A stretch of 64,000 nucleotides of DNA, from the NCBI GenBank assembly GCA_001584585.1, contig LSYV01000053.1:533597-597596 (forward strand). The letters run 5' to 3'. The notes beneath the pieces are model-generated. The model searched no databases. It saw only the letters and a program-made list of their open reading frames with translations, and had not been told where the DNA came from. The translations under genes and the position numbers were made by a program. The DNA comes from Gonium pectorale (lineage: Eukaryota > Chlorophyta > Chlorophyceae > Chlamydomonadales > Volvocaceae). Below, piece by piece: positions 13,106-25,300 of this stretch (its first letter is position 1; the number at the start of each line of letters is the position of its first letter).

Positions 13106-13719
13106 CTCTTGGTGTGCTGCGCCAGCGCCTTGATCAGGCTGGTCTTGCCGGTGCCGGGCGGGCCGTACAGCAGGAAGCCGAGCTTCTGGGGGTAGCCGGG
13201 GATGGAAAACTTTCCCGACTTGGTCAGGAACTGGTCAACCTGCGGGCGGGCGGGCGGGCAGGTGGGCGGGCGGGAGCAGATCGGTGAAACACGGCCGGCA
13301 GCAAGTTGAAGGGTTTGGAGCAGTTGGACCAGGAAGGTGTGGAGAGGGCGATAACTTCCTCTGCTCAGCCCAGACTGGCCGACCGTCGCGTCGCTAATCA
13401 CTTGGCACCACGCTCCCCGCCCGCCTGTCCCCGCCCGCCTGTCCCCGCCAACAGGCTAGAAGCTGCACGCTCCCCCTCCGCCCCTCTGTCCCCTTTCCTG
13501 CCCCCCCCCCTCGGGCCGCACCAGCTTGAGCAGCGCCTCCTTGTCGGGGTGGAAGAAGGACGCAAAGGTCTTCTCCTCGCTCAGCTTGTAGCGCTTGTAG
13601 AGGGCCGAGGGGGTGGAGGCGCCGTCCCCCTCCGCGGGCGCGCTCCGGAAGCCGCTCAGCACGGGCATATACAGGTAGCGCGCGGGGTCCACGCGGGAGG
13701 TCTGCTGCCGGCGGTACGT
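13106..13719 (-). pseudogene. BCS1-like AAA ATPase fragment, truncated after Walker A
   Basis: Two exons join in phase. 13522-13719 encodes TYRRQQTSRVDPARYLYMPV, then ALYKRYKLSEEKTFASFF and HPDKEALLKL. 13106-13239 encodes VDQFLTKSGKFSIPGYP, then LGFLLYGPPGTGKTSLIK (Walker A GPPGTGKT) and ALAQHTKR. This is the BCS1-type AAA family: membrane-anchored ATPases of mitochondria and other organelles, with the nucleotide-binding core following a short N-terminal domain. A GTCCAC donor follows codon AAG-AG, but no continuing exon exists before LAS1. The N-terminal anchor region is not seen above 13719 either; the assembly gap at 13929-13948 lies close by. Either this is a gene relic or the assembly has lost or misjoined parts. 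Exons themselves are open and undamaged, so a very recent truncation or an assembly fault is plausible. Confidence 0.65.
13242..13274. repeat. GGGC-rich run in the AAA fragment intron
   Basis: Tandem CGGG units, with at least six GGG blocks on the plus strand, directly upstream of the splice acceptor of the Walker A exon. It could form a G-quadruplex. A similar C-rich stretch (CCCGCCCGCCTGTCC repeats) lies at 13416-13455 in the same intron. Confidence 0.6.
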
Positions 13720-13773
13720 CTGCGGGAGATGGGACAGGGGAGTGTTAAGGGCAGAGGGGAAGAGGATGAAGAG

Positions 13774-13928
13774 AGGGAAAAAGGGAAGCCGGGCCGGATG
13801 GAGGGGTGACGAACTGCGCGGCGCGGGCGGAGCTGCATGGCCCCCGCGTAACAATAACACGCACAAACCGAGAAGTGGTTCCAAAAATGGTTCAATATGG
13901 TGTAATTTGAGGAAAAACCAAATAAATA
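13774..13928 (+). repeat. left copy of a 155-bp duplicated block flanking gap 1
   Basis: Nearly the same sequence as 13949-14102. It includes a GGATGGAGGGGTGACGAACT stretch and ends GAGGAAAAACCAAATAAATA. Visible differences are few: GCC versus GCGG near the start, and AACAATAAC versus AAGGACAAC in the middle. Confidence 0.9.
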
Positions 13929-13948
13929 NNNNNNNNNNNNNNNNNNNN
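13929..13948. other. assembly gap 1 (20 N)
   Basis: Twenty N bases. A fixed short N run between two copies of the same sequence is typical of contig ends that overlap but were not merged. The true distance is unknown and may be negative. Confidence 0.97.
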
Positions 13949-14102
13949 GGGGAAAAGGGAAGCGGGGCCGGATGGAGGGGTGACGAACTGCGCGGCGCGG
14001 GCGGAGCTGCATGGCCCCCGCGTAAGGACAACACGCACAAACCGAGAAGTGGTTCCAAAAATGGTTCAATATGGTGTAATTTGAGGAAAAACCAAATAAA
14101 TA
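13949..14102 (+). repeat. right copy of the 155-bp duplicated block flanking gap 1
   Basis: Second copy of 13774-13928 (see that entry). Both copies end in the same AT-rich AAATAAATA, so the duplication covers the entire block on each side of the gap. Confidence 0.9.
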
Positions 14103-16325
14103 AAAGGTTTGGCACATTGGAGATGCTTTAAATTGCAGGAGGCGACGGGATGTGCGGCGCGAGTACGGCAGGTGGCGGCCGCGCTAGCGGCAACGCCCCT
14201 GACGGCTACCGAATCTACTGTACTCATCCCCGGCCCCACGACCCTGCAGCTGGCTCCCTTAGCGCCTGTACCTCCCCATCCCGCGCTCTGCCCAAACCGC
14301 GCCCCCGAAATGGGCGCGCTGGCAAAGTGCTTCCTCGTCCGCCCCTACCCCTCATAAGAACTCGTTCAATTCCTGGGAACGCCATTTGTTCAATGAACCC
14401 ACCTCCAGCGCTTCCTCCTGCGCTCACAAGGGCGCAAACCCCAGGGCGCAGATCACCTCCAAAAGTCCGCTCTCTGTTCACCGACCTCTACAACCAGTGC
14501 GACATCCCCGCCTTAGCGCTGAAGGGCCCACTAACGCGTGCCGCCCGCGCACCGGCGCCTTCCGCCAGCTGGCCTCCAGCGGGTTCTGCATGGGCTACGG
14601 CGATGGCCTGTTGCCCCTTTAGAGCTGGCGTCAAGCCTTGTCGTCGTCTCCTGGCTCGCGTTACAGGTGGCCACGACCGGTGGCTATCCTCTGCCTTGCG
14701 GCGGCATGGGCTGTCGCCCAGGGGGTTGCCAGTTTTAGTGCGTTTGCACTTGCTGCACGTTTGCACAGTACAACCCGTGAACGCAAGCCAGAACTACTTT
14801 CTGCCGCTTCATACCGTCTTGAAGGAGTTATTGACCTCACCGTTGGGAGGCCACGGATATCTGCCATGCACTTCGGGACCGCTCTCTCTGCGTGCGTTGC
14901 ATGCAGAGGGAACTCACCTGCATGGCCATACTATGAGCAATGTATCGCTGATGACACGACACACATGGTGCGAGCTACTGATTGGGCTGACATAAATCTA
15001 TCTTCTATGGAGGGAACCTGTACCGTATGCAGCGTTGAGCGTGACGCGCAAGGAATGAAAGGAGTTACAGGCCAGCGCTGCCAGCGCTGTCTTTTCTGCA
15101 AGGCCACATAGAAAGCGACACCTCGTCCCGCCAACGTCCCGCCCCTACGCTGCGTTCATAGGGTTGCATAGCAGACGCTCCAAGTGAACTTTAGACCCGA
15201 AAGAGGTACAAGCGGCTCAAGAAAACAATTCTGTGGTAAGCCCTTATGCCCCTCGTGCGAAGGTGAACGGATTGCAGCCCACGGCACCCAACTGATCCCT
15301 CGAGCAAGGGGCGACCACGGGCCACAGAGGAATTGTTGTCCGTACCACAACAACCACAAGGTGATACATGGATATTGTTTTTAAGTCTGTGCACAAGATG
15401 CGCATGCAACCAGGAGAGCACCGTCAGTGGAGCTGTGATGCGGCAATCACGTATGGCCCAACCGGCGAACACGGTCCAAGCTAACCGAGGCGAAACCCAT
15501 ACAGCAGCATCGTGTGCGCGAGACAGGAAAAAATGTTGATGCACGCTAGCCACTTCAGAGGACTGTCCGGAGTGGGCAGACGCCTTTTGAATGAATGACA
15601 TCCCTTTCACGGGCACGCACACATTACCCATGTTAGGTCCACCCTTACTGCTCAACTCAGGCAGCTGAGAGAGACACTGATCGGTAAGATCACATCCAAA
15701 TAAGATACTCTCCGATCAAGGATATCGCCACAACACAGCGACTGCCGGGCCATCGGCGCCGCCCCCAGACACAGAGGGCACACGTGACCAGGAGGCGGCC
15801 TAGGGCTGAGGACTGCCGGAAGCTTCCAACACGGAAGCCAGACAGAGCACACAGCGTGCTTGCACCGCTGTAGTAACAAAGGTAAAAGGGTAAAGGGTTT
15901 GGGGATCTGCCCCCCCGGCGGGATACGAGCCGTTAGGTCCACCGCCTCTGTCAAGTCAGTATTGCTTTCTTGAACTTGCTGCCCACCCGAAAGTGGGGGT
16001 TACCTCAGTAACGGGTGATACGACGTATGCCCATTTTATAGCACAACGACGTTGTTTCATGCGACACGCACGCTTGTGCAGCATCGTGAATGCACCGTGC
16101 ACGGTGCGCGGGTTGTTTGAACCGCCTGACGCCATGATGGCGGTCGCCGTAAGCGATGAAATGTACAGTATTGAGGATAGGAAGGCCCACGCTCCGCGGC
16201 TGTTTTATATCCGACATGCAGTTGAATTCGCTCCTCCATCCGTCCAAGGAGTCACCGATGACAACGGCGCCTTGGCTTTGCACTTACGCTCTCGAGTGGT
16301 CTGCGTATGCTCACGTGTGAATGTC
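14103..16325. other. no gene resolved; 3' side of TmcB-like copy 2
   Basis: Between the duplicated gap flank and the stop codon of TmcB-like copy 2. Plus-strand open frames up to 281 codons (14150-14995) exist but lack motifs, and their frames shift without supporting splice sites. I could not find the missing N-terminal exons of the AAA protein here. The copy 2 3' UTR should occupy the right end. The closest minus-strand TGTAA I noticed is over 1 kb from the stop. Confidence 0.35.
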
Positions 16326-19300
16326 TTAGTACGGTCCCGTCACGGGCGCACGCCTCCGGTTCAAGCCACCCGGTGGCGCCTGCTTGCCGTTGAGGGAGCT
16401 AGCGGCCCTGCATGCGCGCACGGCACGGAGAGGAGGGGTCTGTCAGGACGATTTCGGTAGCAAGGTAGGCTAGCATTTTGTCACTTGAGACACAGGTGAC
16501 AGCAGGTAGGCGACTGTAGGGCCATGGGCGGCTCGAGTAACCTGACGGCCGCGTAACCTGCCGTACCGCAGTCCGTACCTGATGATCGCCTTCCACTTGC
16601 TCGTACCGTCTTCCTTCGTATCATCCTTGGCATCTGTATGCAAGATGGAGCAGGCAGTACAACATGCACTTTAGGGGGTGGCTCCTTTCATATACAGCAC
16701 GCAAGCTATGACATATGGCCGCGTACGGCAAGTCTGAAGCCCACTGTCCTGGACAAAGAAAGGAAGACGTGCGCAATGCTGGAGACTGACGGGAAATGAA
16801 ACCCCCGGGGGGTGAGGGGATGCGCTGGATCACAACCCCTTGTTCGGACCTACCTGCATGCCGTATGTGTGCAGGAGGAACCTACCGGGCGGGAAAGAGG
16901 CGGCGTCACTGTTGGCCCCTCCTTGGTCTGCCGTCGTAGCCCCGGCGCCGCCTCCCTGCTGCTGGCTGCTGGACGAGACCACAGCGGTGCCCAGCGCGCG
17001 TGCGACCAGCTTCTCCACGTCCAGCTCCAGGGGCAGCTGACTCATCAGCTCAGCGATGTGGCGCCTCTGCGTGGGTCCAGAGGGCCGATCGGATGCAGGG
17101 TTGGATAACCTTGAACGCTGCATAGAGAAAGCGCTTTGACGAGAAGGCATGTGTGCGAGTGTGCGACGCACAAAGTCGTAAGCGACGGAACCCGAGCTGT
17201 AACTGGCCACACGGCACAGCCCAAAGGCAAGCACACAGGTCATTACTGCAAAAAGGAAATAGTGTTGATGGTGTGCTTCAACCTCGCAACTCTGCCCGCC
17301 TGGCCGTCTAAAGAGCCCACCTCCTTTGAGATGCGCTTGATGAGGGGGTTGAGCAGGAGGAACAGGAACCCGAGGAAGATAACGAAGAGGAAAAGGAAGA
17401 GCAGAACGTGGAGCACCAGGATATCTGCATGCAGTGGGCGGGGCGCGGACTGATCGTCGCACATGCCGAAGGATCAATGCCGTTGCTAACTAGCAAGAGC
17501 TGGCTGGTGCCTTGCATCCCACAGTGTCATGCGAGCTAGCACAGATGAAGAGCGAGAAGGAAGGGTGCAACACCTTGCCGCACCGAAAGCCAACAGCGGG
17601 CCTTTTGCCACAGCCACTCACTGGTAAAAGTGTTACTAAGCGTCTTGTAGTGTTCGTCAGCTATCAGCACAGTGCCATCCGACAGGTCCTGCAGTGAAGT
17701 AGGAGATGACCCGGTCACGCAAACTCTTATCCTGAATCCCATAATGCGCCTCGCTGCTTGCCAGCAGCGCAAGCAGGCTCCCTGAGTGAGCAAGACGTGT
17801 ACAGTGGAGAAGGACGTGCAATGCAATGCATTTGCAATTTCTTACCTTGGATCCCACGGTGTAAATGAAGTCGAACTCCTCTGCAAACATGGGAGACCGG
17901 CCCATGGGTCATACACCCGAAAAAGATAGCGTGCGTCGCGAGGCCAATGGTTGGCCAGGTATACGTGTACGGGGCCCAATAGCGCCCATGCATGGTACAT
18001 CAGCCTCTCTCTCGACTCCAAAGCCGAATCCCTCACTGAAGCCTGAGAGCATGATCCGGTAAGGTCCCTGACATCTGTCACATGTAGCTGAATCTTGTGC
18101 CTCCGCCACGCACTATGCATACTCGCCATGACGCCCCAGCCTGCGCAACCCACGCACCAGTTCCCATGCCCTCGGGTTGCGTTCCTTCCCTGGTCGCCAT
18201 CGTGTCAAGGCTGATCATGAACTGGAAAGGGCGGAAGGGCCGGGAGTAAAAAGCCGCGTTCGGGGCAAAGTTCAAGGGCATCAGGCCACGCGGCCCATGG
18301 CAGCTGCTTTTCCTGGGGACCGCGCGTCGGTCGCCACATAACGTACCTGCTGCATTATGCTGTCCAGGCCCGTACGGATTATCTGGTAGAAGCGGTACTC
18401 GGGGCCGGGACACGGCTGATGCGCCTGAGGGCAACAAAGCGAGTAGGGCAGGGCACGGCACGATAGGGCACGGCACGGCACGTCGCACACGGCGAACTGC
18501 AACGCTTTCCTCGGAATGCTTTCCTCGAACCGCTTCATGAGTGATGAACGTAAGTCTCGGCGGTGCTTTGCTGCTGGTCGCCTCAGCCAGTGTAAGACCC
18601 TAGGTTACGAAGCTGCGCAGGCAGCACCAGGAACGGCCCACCATACAGGCAAGCGCGGTGCGCAATGACGCGGACGGCCCCACTCAGCAGGTCCATCGAC
18701 ATACCTGGGTGCGATGGCAGCGACCGTTATCATAAAAGATCTCTCTCAGCTTATTCGAGGCGTATGCCAGTCCCTGCTTCACCATGGGGAAGTGCTCGGC
18801 GTCCGGCCCTGCACGCCCAGTCGGTGCGGACACATTAGCACAGATACACAATAGCGCACTTGCAGCCTTGAGCGGCGTGCCACAACACCACTCCCACTGA
18901 GCGATGCAGTTTTGCGTCATCACACAAAACCAGATAAGCGTACTAGCCGCTGCAGCTGCCCTAGGATGACTCTGCATGCTGACGCACCTGCGGCCTTGAA
19001 AGCATTATCTCCCAATTGAAGCGTGTACCAGGCATCTGCAAGGATTCAATCACGCACGCTCAATTCGAGCACGGTTAGGTGTCAGGTGCGGTTGTTGGTA
19101 AGCATCTCAGGTTTCCAGATAGGAAACATGGATGTGCTTTGCATGGGTTGGTTTTCCACATGTCGCGGTTCACTACCGTGAGAAATTCCTTCATCCCCGC
19201 TTAACGGTCATCCGCACCTTTGACGAGCTTGAGGCACGTGGCAACGCTTGCGCGTTTAGCAGGAATCAACGACGGGTCTTCCGTGACGGCCAGCTCCTGC

Positions 19301-22300
19301 GCAGTTGCATGCACGGGCGGGTGCAAGGTCAAATCTCTGAACAGGAGGAGTTTTATAGGACTTCATGTTAGCGGTGCTGAACAGCTGGCCTGCGGCCAAA
19401 CATGCCAGGGGCAGCCTGTGAGGAACACAGACGAAACATGCATTGCGGACGCAAGGGGGGGCTGCTTGACGTTCAGGCCCATGCAAATGCATGCATCTCA
19501 CGCAGTTGGTCCCTGCTGCACCACACACGTGAAGATGCCCGTTGAATCGACCTCTATGGCCACCATAAGTTGCAGATCTTTTCGGACCGACTTATGCCGA
19601 TCCATGCCCTTTGAATCGCCGCTGTGCCATCGGTCTTTAAGGAAGCGCTAATCGCATTGCCAGTATTTGAGTGTTTGCACATTTTGAAGGTTACATAGTG
19701 TCGTACCTGGGCAAAGAATACCGAGCGGTACGTCCTGGCTGCCATGAAGTTGACCACCGAGTGGACCGCGACCATGCTGATCACGCCCTGCGCACATTCG
19801 TAATGTGCCGTACACATGCCATGTTATACACGCAACGCGGGCTGGTGGAGGAGGACAGTTCGGGTGGGTGCAGCTGACCTGAAGGCGCACGCACGCATAC
19901 TCCGAATATGGCTCAGGCGCCTGGAACTCTTGACAACGGCACTGAGCACTACAATTGCAACTCCATTGGTATAAAACGACCTGTTAAGGGGCTCGGAGCA
20001 GTGGAGCTCACCTGCATGTGGACGACCGCCACAGCATAGATGGCGATAACCTGCAGCCACGTGGTCCAAGAGCACACTCATGGGTACTGGCCGCGGGCAC
20101 GCCGACAATTGGACAAGCGGACTGTCGTCACAAAACACATGTGACCCATGCAAATCGGGTGATGAGATCTGAACGAACGAGGTGCCTGGGGATGCCGGGA
20201 ACCTCCGAGGAGCACCAGGGAGCCGCGGGCAGGAAGGCTTAGGGCCCCACGCAGCTGAATGAGCCCTACTAAACCCCGCCCACAGGAGCCGGCAATGTAG
20301 AGCAAACCGCTCTCCTTAGGAAGGGAGAATTCTCCCACAGTCTCAGGGTAATACCTAAAATCATATATAGGCCGCTTACCAGCGCTGACCAGACCAAGAA
20401 GGGCAGGAGTATGATGACGGTCTCCTTGGAGGTGGTGCGGAGCCGCCTCTTGGTGCTGTCGGATCCGGAGCGGGGAAGCGTACGACCATGCTGCCTGTGG
20501 ATGGGCGGGCGGGGCCAACGGCATCAGCTCAGCCGCCCGCATGGACGCGAAGTCAAGGCCCGCGTGCGGCCGCGTAGCCCCGTGGCTCCGTAGCTGCATC
20601 CGTAAGGACGCGTTCAGCACGGTGCAAAGCGCGGCAACAAAAGGCCCAACCCGCGAGGTAGCGGGAGCAGGCGCCCTGACCAGGCACCAGCATGGAGATG
20701 ATAGGCGGGAAAGCCACTGCACGCGGGCTTGGCCTAAGGACAGGCCCCACGAGGGACTGCAGTCTAGCGTCCGAGAACGATGCCAAGTGAGCTTGGCGCA
20801 GGCCCACCCCGTGCCTACAGCAGGCACGGAGCATGCACGCCGTAGGCACGTACCTGCCGCGCAACAGCCGGCGGACTCTCCACTGCGCCCAGCTCCAGCA
20901 GCGGACAAGCTTGCCCCCCATACCGCCCGCACTAGGCTTGTCGTACTTGTCATCGTACGGCAGCGTTCGGCGGCCGTACCGGCCATCCGCGGTGCCTTCG
21001 ACGGCGCCGTTGACGTCGCGACTGCTGGCCACGCCGCCAGCCGTAAGCGGGCTGGCGGCCGCGCTACCACCGCCGACTGCCGTTAAGGGGGCCTCGTCAT
21101 CCAGCTTGAGCGTCGCACGTCGCTTTATCTTGGCGACACCGCCTTCCTCCCCAGACACAGCGTCATCGTCCAGGCTCTCCTGTTGCTGTTGCTGCTGCGG
21201 CTTCTCTTCCTCCTCGTCCTCCTCGTCATCGTCCTGCGTCGGTGGCAGTAGCCCCAACGCGTTGCGATGCGCCACGTGGTGAGGTTGGAGTAGCCTTCTT
21301 CCTGTCCGGCCCCTCACGTCCACAGCAAATCCACACCACACAGAAACGCATTGTCGCTTATAGATATGACATATGAGCTTACCTCAACGAAAAGAGTTGT
21401 GTTTTGGGACGCCAGAGCACGTGTGAGACCCTACGTAATTAACGGGGCACAGGAATCGGATGTATCGAAGGTTTGGAGTCCAGTTAGAACAGGGACGCAG
21501 ACAGGGAGGTCATCAACCAGGCGAAACCAAACTGTTGTGCAGCCGGGCGTTACGCCCTTTTAACCATCTGCGCATGGCACGGGCGTCCTGTAGTACGGCA
21601 GCGTCACGGTCGTACGTCATGGCACTGACCACGGGGATCACAAGGAAGAGACTGTACAGCTTGTACCGCTGGGCCGCGACGGCTCGTAGTAGGTACGCCA
21701 GGTAGCTGCAAGCAGGGTCGCCGTGGGGAGGGCGACGGGCGAGCGAATTTGGAATGGCCGCATGGCGAAGACCGCTCGCGCATAAATTCATGTAAGGCGC
21801 GACATGGTCTACGCTACAGGCTTAAAGACGCGAAGCCAGAGGACTCTGCCACAACAGCATAGATACGCCAGTCTCTCGAAACGTCAGCCCACAGCACGAG
21901 GCAAGTCAGGCTACCAAAATGTACTTTCTTGGTGTCGGCAAGCAGGCCGGTCCTTGGGTAGACGGTACGCGTTACACATAACCAGTTGGCAGCGACTTAC
22001 CAGGCAGCAACACAGCTGACAAGGGCGCCCTCCACGGCAAGGAAGATCAGCTGTAGGGTGTCAACCTGTGCGATGTTTGACAGCGGGAGGCGGGGAATTC
22101 CGTCATATACAGGTATCGGGACGGGTACTGAGGGCCGGCTTAGGAGTTCATTGCTCCAGCACGGGAGGCGCCGCCCGAGCTGCTGATATGCGCTGCGTTC
22201 CTCGACGCGATGTTGCGTCGCTGCTGCAGGGAGGAGGGGGTATGGGAGCCTCAAGACTGGCCTGCCGTAGGCAGCAGTCCCCGCTGCAGCATAGTCTGGT

Positions 22301-25300
22301 CCTGTACGACACCAGTCACAGGCGGCACGGTACCAGTCACAGGCGGTACGGCACCTACCCAGTGAGTGCTGTCCACGGCCACGAACAAAAGGGCGTCTAG
22401 GATCTGCAGGCGAGGGGAGATAGGCTAAGCAGAGGCGGGGACACGTCCCGGATCCTAGGTGTGCTGGCCGTCGCATGCCTTGACACACGGAATGGGCATG
22501 TACCACCTAGGCGTCGCACTTATCTGATGCAGACACCGTATCCTGTTCCATCGGTATCCAGGACTCTATCAGCCACACATTCGCGCAAAACACATGAGCA
22601 GAAAGCACTTCATCTCAGCACCATGCGTGCGCCGCTTACCAGTCTGGAGACCCTGAATAGCTCGGGGCCGCTCTTGAGCAGGAATTGGGCGGGCGCAGTC
22701 TCGGAGACGACCGTGCCGTTCAGAACCCATTCATCATAATCTTGCTCTATGTACTTTGACATCGTGAAAAAGCGGGTTGCGAAATCCTGCACAGTTGCAC
22801 AGCAGAAAGCCAGCTTTCTTTCCCAGTCCGAACGCAGTCGGTACCATGCAGTGGCAGCTACCTACGTAGGGTCTGCACGCGCACACGCATCCGGGTCCTC
22901 CCTCTCATGGCTGTACTGGGTGCATCCATCCGCAGCAGTTTGCTCGCCACAGCAGACGATGCCAGACCCCTGCAAGTCCCCCGAATGCGCCAAAACCCCT
23001 TGCTAGTGCCCTTGCAACCGACACGGTATGGTCTTTGATAGGATGTTCACATGAGCGGCTGCACGTGGGGCTTCATGGACGCGCAGTCCCTGCACATAGA
23101 AACTACATGTGCACTCAACTCACCCAGACGGTCACGTTGATGAACCTGTCCGAGCCGTTAGCGTATTTGCCTTCCCAGACCTGTGAAGAAAGACAGGGCG
23201 CGGCGAGGGAGGAAGGACAAAGGGAGGCGAGGCATCGGCCAATGCCTACCATGGGGAACCCGAACCCGGGAGACACGCCCGCAACAGGCACAGTACAGGC
23301 AAGTCACACTGGCAGTGCTCCGAAAACGGAAGGTGATACCGCCTGCCTGCCTGTTAGTCGTCTGACACGCATACGCCTCACCGGATAATGTGCGTAATAG
23401 AGGAGGTTGATGGCCGCTGTGGACGCGTGGTGCACCTCATGGATCTCGTTAAACAGCCCCTGCGTGGGGCATAACGCGCTGAGTCACGACTACGCTTGGA
23501 TGGCTTGCGTGCCTGGACTTCTTTTGTCCCTTTCCCACGCCATGCACGACACCCTGCATGCGTCCAGGCCAACGAAGAGCCCTATCAGCCGTCTTGTAAT
23601 GCTGCCTCCCTCACCTTCATCTCCTCCGCATTGTCCGAGATTCGTTTCACAAAGGCCTGCGGAATGGGGGTGCACGTTGTAAAGAACACGAGTCACAGCT
23701 TCAGCAAGGCGCTTGTCATGTCTTTCCAAGTTGCCAACTATCATTGAGGCGCGCCGCGCAGCAGCCGGGATCGGGCGGGGTGACTTACCGGAGCGTCGGC
23801 CGCCGTGAACAGGTGTGGCAGGGTCTTGTTCTTCGAGATCATGTCCAAGGACCTCACATCTGTGAGAATCTAAACAAAGAGAGCAACAAGGGCGGTGCAG
23901 CGGCGTTCGCCGGCTTCTATGCCAATGTGCAAACATGTGCAATGCGTGCATGGGCGTCCCGTGCACACACTGGTGAGTACCTACAACGACACCATCACTT
24001 TCGCGCTTACGCTCGTCGTATGCGTTGTTCCTTTTCAACACAGGTGAGCGGGCGGCGTCGGCCGTGTTTCTCTCTGGGACACATTTAAAGTAAGTAGAAG
24101 AGGCGTGAAAGCGCAAGGACACCGCGCTGGTCAAAGCGGCCCTCCCGGTCATCTCAGCCGTGCCATCTCGCACCTGGTGCATGTAGCGCTGCGCCTGGCC
24201 GCTGTGCCCCAGCTGCACCATGCTGGAGCGCTGCGAGTCGATGGCCCTGATGGTGAGCGAGAAGCAGATGGTGTGCACGGCCGTTAGGAGGGCTACTGTG
24301 ATGAGGGCGTGTAGCTGGAAGCGCCGGGACACCTGCGGTCGGCAGTACGTAGTATGGGCGGGGATATAAGCGGACACGAACGCGTTCAGTTTGGCCACCG
24401 TACTACCTGCAGTGCCTGCAGCGGGGACGTGATACCGGACAGCGAGCGCTAAAATGGCTATGGGTGCGCAAGCGGGTCAAGGCCGCGCACGGTGCATTGC
24501 CGACGCGGCCCGACAACCATGGGACTACTACGCGGACATCGTTTCCACGGATGGGGCGGGCATTGTGGGAAAACTCGTTTTTGCCCCACCTGCTGCGCAT
24601 GGCTGCTGTCCATCATCTTGACCAGTTTTTTGAAACGTTTGCCGCGCTTGTACTCAGCGCCGCCTGCACCTATTTTAAGAAAAATATGATGGTAGCGGTG
24701 CGAAATCAGAGTTGGTCATCGGGACGGCCCCAAGGGGGTGAGTGCATGTATGTCGCATGGCGGATCCGGATGCACATACTTTGGGTCTCAGCAAAGGCGC
24801 GAGGAGCAGGGGGCCCGCGCAGTACGCTTGGACAGTGGCCTTGCCGGTATGCTGCCTAATGGACAACGCACCCGAAAGTGCAGATGCAGAGCTATGGCCC
24901 GCCTCAGACGGGGCGTCTTCCTCCTGGCCCTCGGCCTCAAATTCGTGAGTTTGCGACTTGTGCATGGCATTGTTCTGGGCCATGGGACCGGCCAGCTCAG
25001 CCTCCGCATGGTTTCGCGGCCTCACGAAGGACTTGTTGTGGAGAAGCTTTGCCTCGGGGCTCGGCTGGCGCGTCTGGCCCGCTTCGGTTTCAGCGCCGTC
25101 GCTGCCCTTCGATTGCTCCTCGTCGCTCTGCACAAAATACACGAAGGGTTGGCGGGTACTGATTGAAACAAACCGCGTGCATCCAAAAGGGCCACAAATG
25201 AGCTGACGTGGATGGTATTAGGCATAGGGAGCAGCAGCAAGTGGACCGGCGGCCGAGCATCGTCGTGCGAGCCTTGCGTAAGGACCTTACCTTCTCCGAG

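Noticed and set aside
14150..14995. A 281-codon plus-strand frame
   Set aside because: No motif, Pro/Arg/Ser-rich throughout, and the protein-like fragments fall in different frames without splice sites. GC-rich DNA produces such frames by chance.
19535..19610. An extra copy 2 exon reading LQLMVAIEVDSTGIFT
   Set aside because: It interrupts a junction (VFFAQ to ELAVTEDP) that is continuous in copy 3, and its acceptor is weak.
20078..21070. A 330-codon minus-strand open frame
   Set aside because: It is the wrong frame over exons 20854-21233 and 20380-20494 of copy 2. The true frame shows the acidic/Gln run and joins neighbours in phase.
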